A DNA stretch of 64,000 bases from Nemertoderma westbladi (taxonomy: Eukaryota; Xenacoelomorpha; Nemertodermatida; Nemertodermatidae). The stretch is taken from positions 51,675-115,674 of the forward strand of contig JAUCBJ010004375.1 of assembly GCA_032718475.1 (NCBI GenBank). Direction: 5' to 3'. The notes beneath the pieces were generated by a model. It made no database searches. It saw only the letters and a list, made by a program, of their open reading frames with translations, and had not been told where the DNA came from. Shown piece by piece: positions 21,150 to 33,362 of the stretch. Position numbers and translations under genes: made by a program. Position 1 is the first letter of the stretch. Each line of letters begins with the position of its first letter.

Positions 21150-21515
21150 CTAGAACGAAGTTTGGGGACGAAAAGTCCCAGAAAATTTCTGGGGACGAAA
21201 AGACCGGGGACAAAATGTACGGACTTTTCGTTCCATAAGTAAATAATTGCTAACTACTTTGACCATCAAATAAAAATTACTAGCTCCCATGACTCATTTT
21301 TCACTAACACACTCTTTTTTCACTAACAGAAAATCAAAATTACTAGCTACAATCTTACTAACACTAAATCAAAATTACTAGCTACCATCTTACTCTCAGA
21401 AGGTAGCTAAAGGGACGAAAATTCCGACGACGAAAAGTCCGGTTTGAAAATTCTGGGACGAAAAGTCCGGGACGAAAAGTCTGGGGACGAAAAGTCCAGG
21501 GACGAAATGTCTGTA
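21150..21515. repeat. Clusters of GGGACGAAAAGTCC next to the big minisatellite
   Basis: Two clusters (about 21161-21235 and 21410-21512) contain some eight to nine copies or variants of GGGACGAAAAGTCC, a partly self-complementary 14-mer (GGAC...GTCC), also present as GGACTTTTCGT. Between them are three copies of AAAATTACTAGCTA. The right cluster ends some 20 bp before the 21-bp array. Confidence 0.75.
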
Positions 21516-21535
21516 TACCTGATTGTACAGCGACA

Positions 21536-24500
21536 CGTTGGTGGATCAGAAGAGTTGGTTGGTGCATCGGATCAGATGGTTGGTGGATCGGAAGAGCTGG
21601 TTGGTGGATCAGAAGAGCTGGTTGGTGGATCGGATCAGATGGGGTTAGTGCATCGGATCAGCTGGTTGGTGGATCGAAAGAGCTGGTTAGTGGATCGGAA
21701 GAGCTGGTTGGTGGATTGGAAGAGCTGGTTGGTGCATCGGATCAGATGGTTGGTGGATTGGATCAGATGGTTGGTGGATCGGAAGAGCTTGTTGGAGGAT
21801 CGGAAGCGCTGGTTGGTGGATTGGAAGCGCTGGTTGGTGGATCGGAAAAGTTGGTTGGTGGAGCAGAAGAAGAGCTGGTTGGTGGATTGGAAGAGCTGGT
21901 TGGTGGATTGGAAGAGCTGGTTGGTGGATTGGAAGAACTGGTTGGTGGATTGGATAAGCTGGTTGGTGGATTGGAAGAGCTGGTTGGTGGATTGGATCAG
22001 CTGGTTGGTGGATCAGAAGAGTTGGTTGGTGGATCGGAAAAGATGGTTGGTGGAGCAGAAAAAGAGCTAGTTGGTGGATTGGATGAGCTGGTTGGTGGAT
22101 CGGAAGCGCTGGTTGGTGGATTGGAAGCGCTGGTTGGTGGATCGGAAAAGTTGGTTGGTGGAGCAGAAAAAGAGCTGGTTGGTGGATTGGATGAGCTGGT
22201 TGGTGGATCGGAAGCGCTGGTTGGTAGATTGGAAGCGCTGGTTGGTGGATTGGAAGAACTGGTTGGTGGATTGGAAGAACTGGTTGGTGGATTGGATCAG
22301 CAGGTTGGTGGATCGGAAGCGCTGGTTGGTGGATCGGAAAAGTTGGTTGGTGGAGCAGATGAAGATCTGGTTGGTGGATTGGAAGAGCTAGTTGGTGGAT
22401 TGGAAGAGCTGGTTGGTGGATTGGAAGATCTGGTTGGTGTATTGTATCAGCTGGTTGGTGGATTGGAAGAGCTGGTTGGTGGATTGGATCCTGGTTGGTG
22501 GATCGGAAGCGCTGGTTGGTGGATTGGAAAAGTTGGTTGGTGGAGCAGAAGAAGAGCTTGGTTGGCGGATTGGAAAAGTTGGTTGGTGGAGCAGAAGAAG
22601 AGCTGGTTGGTGGATTGGATCAGCTGGTTGGTGGATTGGAAGAGCTGGTTGGTGGATTGGATCAGCTGGTTGGTGGATTGGATTAGCTGGTTGGTGGATC
22701 GGAAGCGCTGGTTGGTGGATTGGAAGAGCATGTTGATGGAGCGGAAGAGCTGGTTGGTGGATCGGATCAGCTGGTTGGTGGATTGGATCAGCTGGTTGGT
22801 GGATTGGAAGAGCTTGTTGGTGGATCAGAAGCGCGGGTTGGTGGATTGGAAGCGCTGGTTGGTGGATCGGAAAAGTTGGTTGGTGGAGCAGAAGAAGAGC
22901 TGGTTGGTGGATTGGAAGAGCTAGTTGGTGGATTGGCAGAGCTGGTTGGTGGATTGGAAGAGCTGGTTGGTGGATTGTATCAGCTGGTTGGTGGATTGGA
23001 AGAGCTGGTTGGTTGATTGGATCCTGGTTGGTGGATCGGAAGCGCTGGTTGGTGGATTGGAAAAGTTGGTGGGTGGAGCAGAAGAAGAGCTTGGTTGGTG
23101 GATTGGAAAAGTTGGTTGGTGGAGCAGAAGAAGAGCTGGTTGGTGGATTGGATCAGCTGGTTGGTGGAGTGGAAGAGCTGGTTGGTGGATTGGATCAGCT
23201 GGTTGGTGGATTGGATTAGCTGGTTGGTGGATAGGAAGCGCTGGTTGGTGGATTGGAAGAGCATGTTGATGGAGCGGAAGAGCTGGTTGGTGGATCGGAT
23301 CAGCTGGTTGGTGGATTGGAAGAGCTGGTTGGTGGATTGGATCAGCTGGTTGGTGGATTGGAAGAGCTCGTTGTGGATTGGATTAGCTGGTTGGTGGATT
23401 GGAAGAGCTCGTTGGTGGATTGGATTAGCTGGTTGGTGGAGCGGAAGCGCTGGTTGGTGGATTGGAAGAGCTCATTGGTGGATTGGATTAGCTGGTTGGT
23501 GGAGTGGAAGATATGGTTGGTGGATCGGATCAGATGGTTGGTGGATCTGAAAAACTGGGTGGTGGATTGGATCAGCTGGTTGGTGGATTGGATCAGCTGG
23601 TCGGTGGATTGGAAGAGCTCGTTGGTGGATTGGATTAGCTGGTTGGTGGATTGGAAGAGCTCGTTGGTGGATTGGATTAGCTGGTTGGTGGAGCGGAAGA
23701 GCTGGTTGGTGGATCGGATCAGCTGGTTGGTGGATTGGAAGAGCTGGTTGGTGGATTGGATCAGCTGGTTGGTGGATTGGAAGAGCTTGTTGGTGGATCG
23801 GAAGCGCGGGTTGGTGGATTGGAAGCGCTGGTTAGTGGATCGGAAAAGTTGGTTGGTGGAGCAGAAGAAGAGCTGGTTGGTGGATTGTAAGACCTAGTTG
23901 GTGGATTGGAAGAGCTGGTTGGTGGATTGGAAGAGCTGGTTGGTGGATTGTATCAGCTGGTTGGTGGATTGGAAGAGCTGGTTGGTGGATTGGATCCTGG
24001 TTGGTGGATCGGAAGCGCTGGTTGGTGGATTGGAAAAGTTGGTTGGTGGAGCAGAAGAAGAGCTTGGTTGGTGGATTGGAAAAGTTGGTTGGTGGAGCAG
24101 AAGAAGAGCTGGTTGGTGGATTGGATCAGCTGGTTGGTAGATTGGAAGAGCTGGTTGGTGGATTGGATCAGCTGGTTGGTGGATTGGATTAGCTGGTTGG
24201 TGGATCGGAAGCGCTGGTTGGTGGATTGGAAGAGCATGTTGATGGAGCGGAAGAGCTGGTTGTGGATCGGATCAGCTGGTTGGTGGATTGGAAGAGCTGG
24301 TTGGTGGATTGGATCAGCTGGTTGGTGGATTGGAAGAGCTCGTTAGTGGATTGGATTAGCTGGTTGGTGGATTGGAAGAGCTCGTTGGTGGATTGGATTA
24401 GCTGGTTGGTGGAGCGGAAGCGCTGGTTGGTGGATTGGAAGAGCTCGTTGGTGGATTGGATTAGCTGGTTGGTGGAGCGGAAGCACTGGTTGGTGGATTG

Positions 24501-27500
24501 GAAGAGCTCGTTGGTGGATTGGATTAGCTGGTTGGTGGAGCGGAAGAGATGGTTGGTGGATCGGATCAGATGGTTGGTGGATCAGAAAAACTGGGTGGTG
24601 GATTGGATCAGCTGGTTGGTGGATTGGATCAGCTGGTCGGTGGATCGGAAGTGTTGGTTGGTGGATCGGAAACCTTGGTTGGTGGAGCAGAAGAAGAGCT
24701 AGTTGGTGGATTGGAAGAGCTGGTTGGTGGATTGGAAGAGCTGGTTGGTGGATTGGATCAGCTGGTTGGTGGATCGGAAGAGCTGGTTGGTGGATTGGAT
24801 CAGCTGGTTGGTGGATCGGAAGATCTGGTTGGTGGATTGGAAGAGCTGGTTGGTGGATTGGATCAGCTGGTTGGTGGATCGGAAGGGCTGGTTGGCGGAT
24901 TGGATCAGCTGGTTGGTGGATTGGAAGAGCTGGTTGGTGGATTGGATCAGCTGGTTGGTGGATCGGAAGTGCTGGTTGGTGGATTGGAAAAGTTGGTTGG
25001 TGGAGCAGAAGAACAGCTGGTTGGTGGATTGGAAAAGTTGGTTGGTGGAGCAGAAGAAGAGCTGGTTGGTGTGGATCAGAGACGCTGGTTGGTGGATTGG
25101 ATCAGCTGGTTGGTGGATCGGAAGCGCTGGTTGGTGGATTGGATCAGCTGGTTGGTGGATTGGAAAAGCTGGTTGGTGGATTGGATCAGCTGGTTGTGGA
25201 TCGGAAGCGCTGGTTGGTGGATTGGAAGAGCATGTTGATGGATCAGAAGAGCCGGTTGGTGGATCAGAAGAGCTGGTTGGTGGATCGGATCAGATGGTTG
25301 GTGGATCGGAAGAGCTTGTTGGTGGATCGGAAGCGCGGGTTGGTGGATTGGAAGCACTGGTTGTTGGATCAGAAAAGTTGGTTGGTGGAGCAGAAGAAGA
25401 GCTGGTTGGTGGATTGGAAGAGCTGGTTGGTGGATTGGAAGAGCTGGTTGGTGGATTGGATCAGCTGGTTGGTGGATTGGAAGAACTGGTTGGTGGATTG
25501 GATCAGCTGGTTGGTGGATTGGAAGAGCTGGTTGGAGGATTGGATCAGCTGGTTGGTGGATCAGCAGAGCTGGTTGGTGGATCGGAAAAGATGGTTGGTG
25601 GAGCAGAAGAAGAGCTAGTTGGTGGATTGGATGAGCTGGTTGGTGGATTGGAAGCGCTGGTTGGTGGATTGGAAGCGCTGGTTTGTGGATAGGAAAAGTT
25701 GGTTGGTGGAGCAGAAGAAGAGCTGGTTGGTGGATTGGATGAGCTGGTTGGTGGATCGAAAGCGCTGGTTGGAGGATTGGAAGCGCTGGTTGGTGGATTG
25801 GAAGAACCGGTTGGTGGATTGGAAGAACTGGTTGGTGGATTGGATCAGCTGGTTGGTGGATCGGAAGCGCTGGTTGGTGGATTGGAAAAGTTGGTTGGTG
25901 GAGCAGAAGAAGAGCTGGTTGGTGTGGATCAGAGACGCTGGTTGGTGGATTGGATCAGCTGGTTGGTGGATCGGAAGCGCTGGTTGTTGGATTGGATCAG
26001 CTGGTTGGTGGATTGGAAAAGCTGGTTGGTGGATTGGATCAGCTGGTTGTGGATCGGAAGCGCTGGTTGGTGGATTGGAAGAGCATGTTAATGGATCAGA
26101 AGAGCCGGTTGGTGGATCAGAAGAGCTGGTTGGTGGATCGGATCAGATGGTTGGTGGATTGGATCAGATGGTTGGTGGATCGGAAGAGCTTGTTGGTGGA
26201 TCGGAAGCGCGGGTTGGTGGATTGGAAGCGCTGGTTGGTGGATCAGAAAAGTTGGTTGGTGGAGCAGAAGAAGAGCTGGTTGGTGGATTGGAAGAGCTGG
26301 TTGGTGGATTGGAAGAGCTGGTTGGTGGATTGGATCAGCTGGTTGGTGGATTGGAAGAACTGGTTGGTGGATTGGATCAGCTGGTTGGTGGATTGGAAGA
26401 GCTGGTTGGAGGATTGGATCAGCTGGTTGGTGGATCAGCAGAGCTGGTTGGTGGATCGGAAAAGATGGTTGGTGGAGCAGAAGAAGAGCTAGTTGGTGGA
26501 TTGGATGAGCTGGTTGGTGGATTGGAAGCGCTGGTTGGTGGATTGGAAGCGCTGGTTTATGGATAGGAAAAGTTGGTTGGTGGAGCAGAAGAAGAGCTGG
26601 TTGGTGGATTGGATGAGCTGGTTGGTGGATCGAAAGCGCTGGTTGGAGGATTGGAAGCGCTGGTTGGTGGATTGGAAGAACCGGTTGGTGGATTGGAAGA
26701 ACTGGTTGGTGGATTGGATCAGCTGGTTGGTGGATCGGAAGCGCTGGTTGGTGGATCGGAAAAGTTGGTTGGTGGAGCAGATGAAGAAGAGCTGGTTGGT
26801 GGATCGGAAGAGCTAGTTGGTGGATTGGAAGAGCTGGTTGGTGGATTGGAAGAGCTGGTTGGTGGATTGTATCAGCTCGTTGGTGGATTGGAAGAGCTGG
26901 TTGGTGGATTGGATCCTTGTTGGTGGATCGGAAGCGCTGGTTGATGGATTGGAAAAGTTGGTTGGTGGAGCAGAAGAAGAGCTTGGTTGGTGGATTGGAA
27001 AAGTTGGTTGGTGGAGCAGAAGAAGAGCTGGTTGGTGGATTGGAAGCGCTGTTTGGTGGATTGGAAGCGCTGGTTGGTGGATTGGAAGAGCATGTTGATG
27101 GAGCGGGAGAGCTGGTTGGTGGATCGGATCAGCTGGTTGGTGGATCGGAAGCGCTGGTTTGTGGATTGGAAGAGCAGGTTGATGGAGCGGAAGAGCTGGT
27201 TGGTGGATCGGATCAGCTGGTTGGTGGATTGGAAGAGCTGGTTGGTGGATTGGATCAGCTGGTTGGTGGATTGGAAGAGCTCGTTGGTGGATTGGATTAG
27301 CTGGTTGGTGGATAGGAAGCGCTGGTTGGTGGATTGGAAGAGCATGTTGGTGGAGCGGAAGTGCTGGTTGGTGGATCGGATTAGATGGTTGGTGGATCAG
27401 AAAAACGGGTTGGTGGATTGGATCAGCCTGTTGGTGGATTGGATCAGCTGGTCGGTGGATCGGAAGCGCTGGTTGGTGGATTGGAAAAGTTGGTTGGTGG

Positions 27501-28833
27501 AGCAGAAAAAGAGCTAGTTGGTGGATTGGAAGAGCTGGTTGGTGGGTTGGAAGAGCTGGTTGGTGGATTGGATCAGCTGGTTGGTGGATCGGAAGAGCTG
27601 GTTGGTGGATTGGATCAGGTGGTTGGTGGATCGGAAGATCTTGTTGGTGGATTGGAAGAGCTGGTTGGTGGATTGGATCAGCTGGTTGGTGGATCGGAAG
27701 CGCTGGTTGGTGGATTGGATCAGCTTGTTGGTGGATTGGAAGAGCTGGTTAGTGGATTGGATCAGCTGGTTGGTGTATCGGAAGCGCTGGTTGCTGGATT
27801 TGAAAAGTTGGTTGGTGGAGTAGAAGAAGAGCTGGTTGGTGGATTGGAAAAGTTGGTTGGTGGAGCAGAAGAAGAGCTGGTTGGTGTGGATCAGAGACGC
27901 TGGTTGGTGGATTGGATCAGCTGGTTGGTGGATCGGAAGCGCTGGCTGGTGGATTGGATCAGCTGGTTGGTGGATTGGAAGAGCAGGTTGGTGGAGCGGA
28001 AGAGCTGGTTGGGGGATCGGATCATATGGTTGGTGGATCAGAAAAACTGGTTGGTGGATTGGAAAAGTTGGTTGGTGGAGCAGAAGAAGAGCTGGTTGGT
28101 GGATTGGAAGAGCTGGTTGGTGGATTGGATCAGCTGGTTGGTGGATTGGAAGAGCAGGTTGGTGGAGCGGAAGAGCTGGTTGGTGGATCGGATCAGATGG
28201 TTGGTGGATCAGAAAAACTGGTTGGTGGATTGGATCAGATGGTTGGTGGATCAGAAAAACTGGTTGGTGGATCGGATCAGCTGGTTGGTGGATTGGAAGA
28301 GCTGGTTGGTGGATTGGATCAGCTGGTTGGTGGATCGGAAGCGCTGGTTGGTGGATCGGAAAAGTTGGTTGGTGGAGCAGAAGATCTAGTTGGTTGATTG
28401 GAAGAGCTGGTTGGTGGATTGGATCAGCTGGTTGGTGGATCGGAAGCGCTGGTTGGTGGATCGGAAAAGTTGGTTGGTGGAGCAGAAGAAGAGCTGGTTG
28501 GTAGATTGGAAGAGCTGGTTGGTGGATTGGAAGAGCTGGTTGGTGAATTGGAAGAGCAGGTTGGTGGAGCGGATCAGATGGTTGGTGGATCAGAAAAACT
28601 GGTTGATGGATTGGATCAGCTGGTTGGTGGATTGGAAGAGCTGGTTGGTGGATTTGAAGAGTTTGTTGGTGGAGCGGAAGAGTTGGTTGGTGGATCGGAT
28701 CAGATGGTTGATAGATCAGAAATACTGGTTGGTGGATTGGAAGAGCTGGTTGGTGGAGCGGATCAGCTGGTTGGTGGATCTGAAAATTTGGTTGGTGGAT
28801 TGGAAGAGTTGGTTGGTGGATTGGTGGTTGCGG
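21536..28833 (+). repeat. 7.3-kb minisatellite, 21-bp unit, about 350 copies
   Basis: The unit is CTGGTTGGTGGATTGGAAGAG, with variants at its end (GATCAG, GAAGCG, GAAAAG, GATGAG) and a 24-bp form containing GCAGAAGAAGAG. Since 21 and 24 are multiples of three, all forward frames and two reverse frames stay open for hundreds of codons: LVGGLEE, WLVDWKS and GWWIGRA forward, LFQSTNQ and ALPIHQP reverse. Occasional units with 2-nt losses (GTTGTGGATC, GGATCCTGG) shift the frame, which argues against protein coding. Each unit has four GG pairs (GGTTGGTGGATTGG). The start lies in GGGACGAAA repeats; the end grades into unique DNA at about 28833. Confidence 0.95.
25068..26775 (+). repeat. Recent tandem duplication of about 853 bp inside the 21-bp array
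   Basis: The rare junction GGTGTGGATCAGAGACGC occurs at 25068 and 25921. The following sequence is near-identical, including private variants (CATGTTGATGGATCAG or CATGTTAATGGATCAG; GAGCCGG; GGATAGGAAAAG at 25687 and 26561; GATCGAAAGCG). The second copy carries one extra 21-bp unit. The same junction recurs at 27883 in a more diverged block. Blocks around GGATCC at 22486, 23019, 23992 and 26911 are another duplicated set. Confidence 0.85.
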
Positions 28834-29020
28834 AATGAGTGGAGCATTCAGTAATTGCCAGGGTGTATTTTTAATAACTCCAACTGGCTCTTGTTGATTG
28901 GTTTGTTGCATTAATCGAATAGAAATCGGCAGTTCAGCTAAATTGTACGTAATGCATATAAGTAAGTAATAAGTTGATATTGCATATTGATAATTATTTC
29001 CAATCGTTGGATGATAAAAA

Positions 29021-29352
29021 CTACATGCAGTGAATAATGTTGAACGAATATGTTTGGAACAGTGGCTTGTTATCAACTAATTCTTCAACAAGTAGGAACT
29101 CTTCATTATTATCTAATGTACTTCTATACAGATCCGGTAAAATAAGATCTTCTGCAGTAGCTGAAAGAGTTGATCTCGTTTTAGTTCGGACGCGATTGAG
29201 CATTCGAGTAGCAGCAATCTTATAATCTTATTAGGTAGAACCGCCGCTACGTCATTACTTTCAAAAGAAAACACATCGCGATAATTCAGTCCCACACTAT
29301 CATGCGGTCGAATTGCACATCTTTCTTTCATTTCGGTAAGAGCCTTTCTCAC
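29021..29352 (-). pseudogene. MULE/FLYWCH-type transposase relic (N-terminal part)
   Basis: On the - strand, LTEMKERCAIRPHDSVGLNYRDVF is followed, after a frameshift near 29220, by IAATRMLNRVRTKTRSTLS and then AEDLILPDLYRSTLDNNEEF and LLVE. This order (a charged helix, then three-helix segment, then IPxxYRxTLxxxxFLL) is typical of the part between the FLYWCH finger and the catalytic domain in MULE-like transposase proteins. The catalytic domain and FLYWCH finger are absent. Identification is by eye and moderate. Confidence 0.5.
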
Positions 29353-29829
29353 TCTTTATTTTTCTGAGCTGCTCGGTTGTTGATTGTGTTCATTGGTTAA
29401 AACATGGTTTGATAATATGTACATCATCATTATTAGTTCTTAGCTAGTTCTTACATTATCTTATTGCATGCCGCAGTCCGCAGATTTCTGTTGAGCACAT
29501 TCCCAATATATTTCATTACCTTGTTCATTTTTAATATTGTGACGATATCCATTTAAGAGTATTTGTGGCAGACCTTTTGTACTTTTAACTACTTTCACCA
29601 TTTGTTTAATAAAAACAACAAAACAATATAAAAAATATACAAATGTTGCCTAAAAAGAGCGTTGTCTTCAAGTTTAACACAGCATATAAATACTATAGTT
29701 TGATGCATTGTATATTTCACAGAAAGCGAACAATTCACATGAAAGCATGATAAATTAGTTGTAGAAGCATGGGAATGGGAAAGTATATTTTGTGATAATT
29801 GTGAATGGAAATTATGGTCTAAAAAAACT

Positions 29830-29990
29830 TATTGGGCAAGTGACTTATTCTGTAATTGGAGTATTGGGCAAGTAATGACCTATTCCTATTGGTAAAGTTA
29901 CCTACTTTCCGTTAAAAATGAAATATATTGGGCAAGTGACCTAAAATATTTATTTAATGGGTAAGTGACCTATTGGGAAATGTCCTATTC
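29830..29990. repeat. Cluster of TATTGGGCAAGTGAC motifs
   Basis: Four to five copies or variants of TATTGGGCAAGTGAC (some TGGGTAAGTGACC) at irregular spacing. The same motif recurs three times in tandem at about 40646-40692. Confidence 0.7.
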
Positions 29991-30750
29991 GACAAGTGTC
30001 TGCATCTGCAGTTTTTTGGACTTCCCTATAAAATTAAATTTTAGGTTCAGGATTTGGATGTATGATTTACCCAAATTTTTAATTTTAATTTTCTATTAAA
30101 TATTTATCACCGAGACATTATTAACGACCAATTTAACGACAACTTTAACGACCGCTATGTTTATCACTATTATTTGTGATATCAAATTTTCATGGATAAT
30201 TTAGCGCTTCCTTAGGTGCTAAAGTTTTATGGTCATAGCGATTACAATGATTAGCAACACTTTAAATAATATGGCTAGACAAAGATTAAACCACTGTGGT
30301 ATATGCGGAGGTAAGTTGAAATTAATGGTGGAAGGTTGAAACATTAACGTAATGCATAGTTAATGGTGGCTATTGCGTCAGCGGAAGACTGACCAGGTAG
30401 TCAAATGCCTGATTATGTTTATTGGATTTTTGTATTATCTGTCCAAGTTTACTGGTATTGTAAACCTTTTTTGAAAGGATTGTTCCTTTTTTTTACGGCT
30501 AATATAAAATGATATATTTGGGTTGTCTTGAGGATGAAGGATGTCGCATTAACTTAACTATAATTATTATGATATACTTAATAAAGATGTTGTTTGATAA
30601 AGATGATGTTGTTTCAATATGCGTAGGAATTTCCGATGGTATTAATATACCCAACACTTAATAAAGAGATATTATGTGCACTACTATGGTAGTGTGTATG
30701 TTGATATATACCAGAATGATATATTATTATACTGATTATACATTGCTGTA

Positions 30751-30780
30751 CACCATTTCCTGGAATATAATGTAGTAATT
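30751..30780 (+). repeat. Dispersed 30-bp motif, copy 1
   Basis: CACCATTTCCTGGAATATAA and the ten bases after it match 52017-52046 and, inverted, 63909-63938 with about four differences each. Confidence 0.6.
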
Positions 30781-31615
30781 TAAGGTACCTGGACCCCAAA
30801 ATTTGTTTACAAATCTTAGTGAGATTACATGAAATTTGAAATAGAGATAGTTTCACCTCCCTCTTCATAGTGGTTAATGGTTATGTCATAATTTTTATTT
30901 TCACTTTCAATCTTTTAGATACTAGAGTTTGTAAAAGTGTCTCGGTCGATATTGCTCCAGTTACCATACCAGTAGTTATTCTTCAATCTTTTACTGAGTT
31001 GTTGGTACCATTAGGTACCTGAATTACAACGAAGTTCAAAAAACTTCATAATAAAAAAAACTTTATCGTAAATACCTGAAAAATGTCTGCTTAACTTAAT
31101 TGATACCACTGTCGTAAACTCTACCAAGGATCAAAACCCAGTGTCAGGATTACAACCAATTAAAACGTCATCTGGTCGAATGATAAAAAAACCTGACAAT
31201 TTTCATTAAACTATATAAACTTGGGGACAACGATTTATTATCCGCGACATTAAGATCACTACTACTGTATATTATAATCTGTATGTTAGACAGTGTTAGA
31301 CATGTTAGACTTTATAATATATGCTGATGCAAACCGCTAGGAGTAGACAAATTTTGATTTGCATATTTCTATTTCAACATACCAATAACTATTATTAACT
31401 ATACTATATACTACAGTTAAACTTAATTCTGTATTGCCGTTATTACCATTCTGCTAATTTGCAATATTTTATCAAAGTAAATTATCTGCATAATATTAAT
31501 TATTATATTGGTTTCAATCGATTTATCTTATTTTTTGGAACTTGGAAAATGAATTGCCTAATTCATTACAACCACCAGGTACAATCTTTTTTAACGGTAT
31601 AAAAATTTAAGAGCT

Positions 31616-33362
31616 TTAACCCTTTCACTACTGATTCAAGATTGTATGTGTTCCCCACAGACTGATGTCTGTCGGTCTTTCTGTCAGTTTGTCTGTCAAG
31701 ACTTAAGAAAGAATTAAATCTACTAACATTTTTCTCGCTTTGGGGGTTTTAAGGGTTGGTGATTTCATTTCTGATGTCAGTTTTTACGACTGACCACCTC
31801 TAGGCTGTCTGTGTCTGTATGTATGTCTGTTTGTCTGTCAGTCTGTCTGTCAAAAAATAAGGAAGCATATTATGTAATAAAAACATTCGCTATGGGGTTT
31901 TCTAGGTCTCTGATTTCATTTCTGATGTCCTTTTTTTACGACCGACCAACTCTAGGCTGACTGTGTCTGTATGTATGTCTGTTTGTCTGTCAGTGTGTTT
32001 GTCAAAAAATAAGGAAGCATATTATGTAATAAAAACATTCGCTATGGGGGTTTTCTAGGTCTCTGATTTCATTTCTGATGTCAGTTTTTACGACTGACCA
32101 ACTCTAGGCTGTCTGTGTCTGTATGTATGTCTGTTTGTCTATCAGTCTGTCTGTCAAAAAATAAGGAAGCATATTATGTAATAAAAACATTCGCTATGGG
32201 GGTTTTCTTAAGGACTCTGATTTCATTTCTGATGTCAGTTTTTACGACTGACCAACTCTAGGCTGTCTGGGTCTGTATGTATGTCAGTTTGTCTATCAGT
32301 CTGTCTGTCCAAAAATAAGGAAGCATATTATGTAATAAAAACAAGTAATAACAAAAAACAATAAAAACATGTAATGGGGGTAATGTGTCATGAAAACATT
32401 CGCCATGGGGGTTTTCCCGGTCGCTGATTTCATTTCTGATGTTAGTTTTTACGACTGACCAACTCTAGGCTGTCTGCGTCTGTCTGTTTGTCTGTCACAC
32501 AGTGTGTCGTGAGTCGAGCCAGGCGCGAAAGCTGACACCAGAAATGAAATCAGTGACCTGGAAAACCCCCATGGTGAATGTTTTTATTACATAATATGCT
32601 TCCTTATTTTTTGACAGACAGACTGACAAACAGACATACATACAGACACAGACAGGCTAGATTTGGTCAGTAGTAAAAACTGACATCAGAAATGAGATCA
32701 GCTACCTGGAAAATCCCCATGGCGAATGTTTTTATTACATAATATGTTCCTTATTTTTTGACAGACAGACTGACAGACAGACAAACATACATACAGACAT
32801 ACATACAGAAACAGACAGCCTAGAGTTGGTCAGTCGTAAAAACTGACATCAGAAATGAGATCAGCTAGCTACCTGGAAAACCCCCATGGCGAATGTTTTT
32901 ATTACATAATATACTTCCTTATTTTTTGACAGAAAGACAAACAGACATACATACATACAGACACAGACAGCCTAGAGTTGGTCAGTCGTAAAAAGTGACA
33001 TCAAAATTGAAATCAGAGACCTGGAAAACCCCCATACAGCGAATGTTTTTATTACATAATATGCTTCCTTATTTTTTGACAGACAGACTGACAGACATTT
33101 TATCACCAGTACCAGCAGGCCTTTATATTCCAATATAGTTACTGCCCTACAGCCCTACCAAAAACCAAAACAACTAATTACAACTTGAAATTACCACTTA
33201 ATTTTGTTATGAGGAAGAGTACTGAACATGTAATGGGTGTGTCAGCTATCAGACTGACGTGTTTAGGTGGCCATAGAGCTCCTAGTACTTCGTGGCATAA
33301 CACCTAGGCCATAGTCCAGTAGGTGTGACCTAACTGTTATGCCATAGTAGTGAAAGGGTTAA
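31616..33362. mobile_element. piggyBac-like non-autonomous element
   Basis: Bounded by TTAA at 31616-31619 and 33359-33362. Directly inside are inverted CCCTTTCACTACT ends (13 bp). TTAA target duplication and C-run/TTT ends are hallmarks of the piggyBac superfamily. The 1.75-kb body has no transposase frame; it is built from an inverted array of a 152-bp repeat. Near the right end CGTGGCATAACACCTAGG partly mirrors GTGTGACCTAACTGTTATGCC, a subterminal inverted repeat. Mobilisation would need a transposase from elsewhere. Confidence 0.8.
31640..33100. repeat. Inverted array of a 152-bp unit (about five forward, four reverse)
   Basis: Forward units carry GCATATTATGTAATAAAAAC at 31865, 32017, 32169 and 32323, that is every 152-154 bp. 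Reverse-complement units follow from about 32540 to 33100. Each unit also has TCTGATTTCATTTCTGATGT and a GTCTGT microsatellite. The change of orientation is at about 32505-32535 (GTGTCGTGAGTCGAGCCAGG), giving a potential hairpin of more than 500 bp per arm. Confidence 0.85.

Larger units (their letters stand above)
29353..31615. other. AT-rich non-coding stretch with short repeats
   Basis: Holds the TATTGGGCAAGTGAC cluster at 29830-29990 and a 30-bp dispersed motif at 30751-30780. No gene is seen; the small - strand frame at 30614-30868 is unsupported. Confidence 0.4.

Noticed and set aside
22486-26920. Spacing of GGATCC junctions in the array (973 bp, then exactly 3 x 973 bp)
   Set aside because: The 533-bp first interval does not fit, so the exact multiple is probably coincidence.
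21444-28854. Many long ORFs (up to 520 codons) on both strands in the 21-bp array
   Set aside because: They follow from a unit length divisible by three with no stop in most frames; several frames are open at once and 2-nt indels break them. Reported as minisatellite instead.
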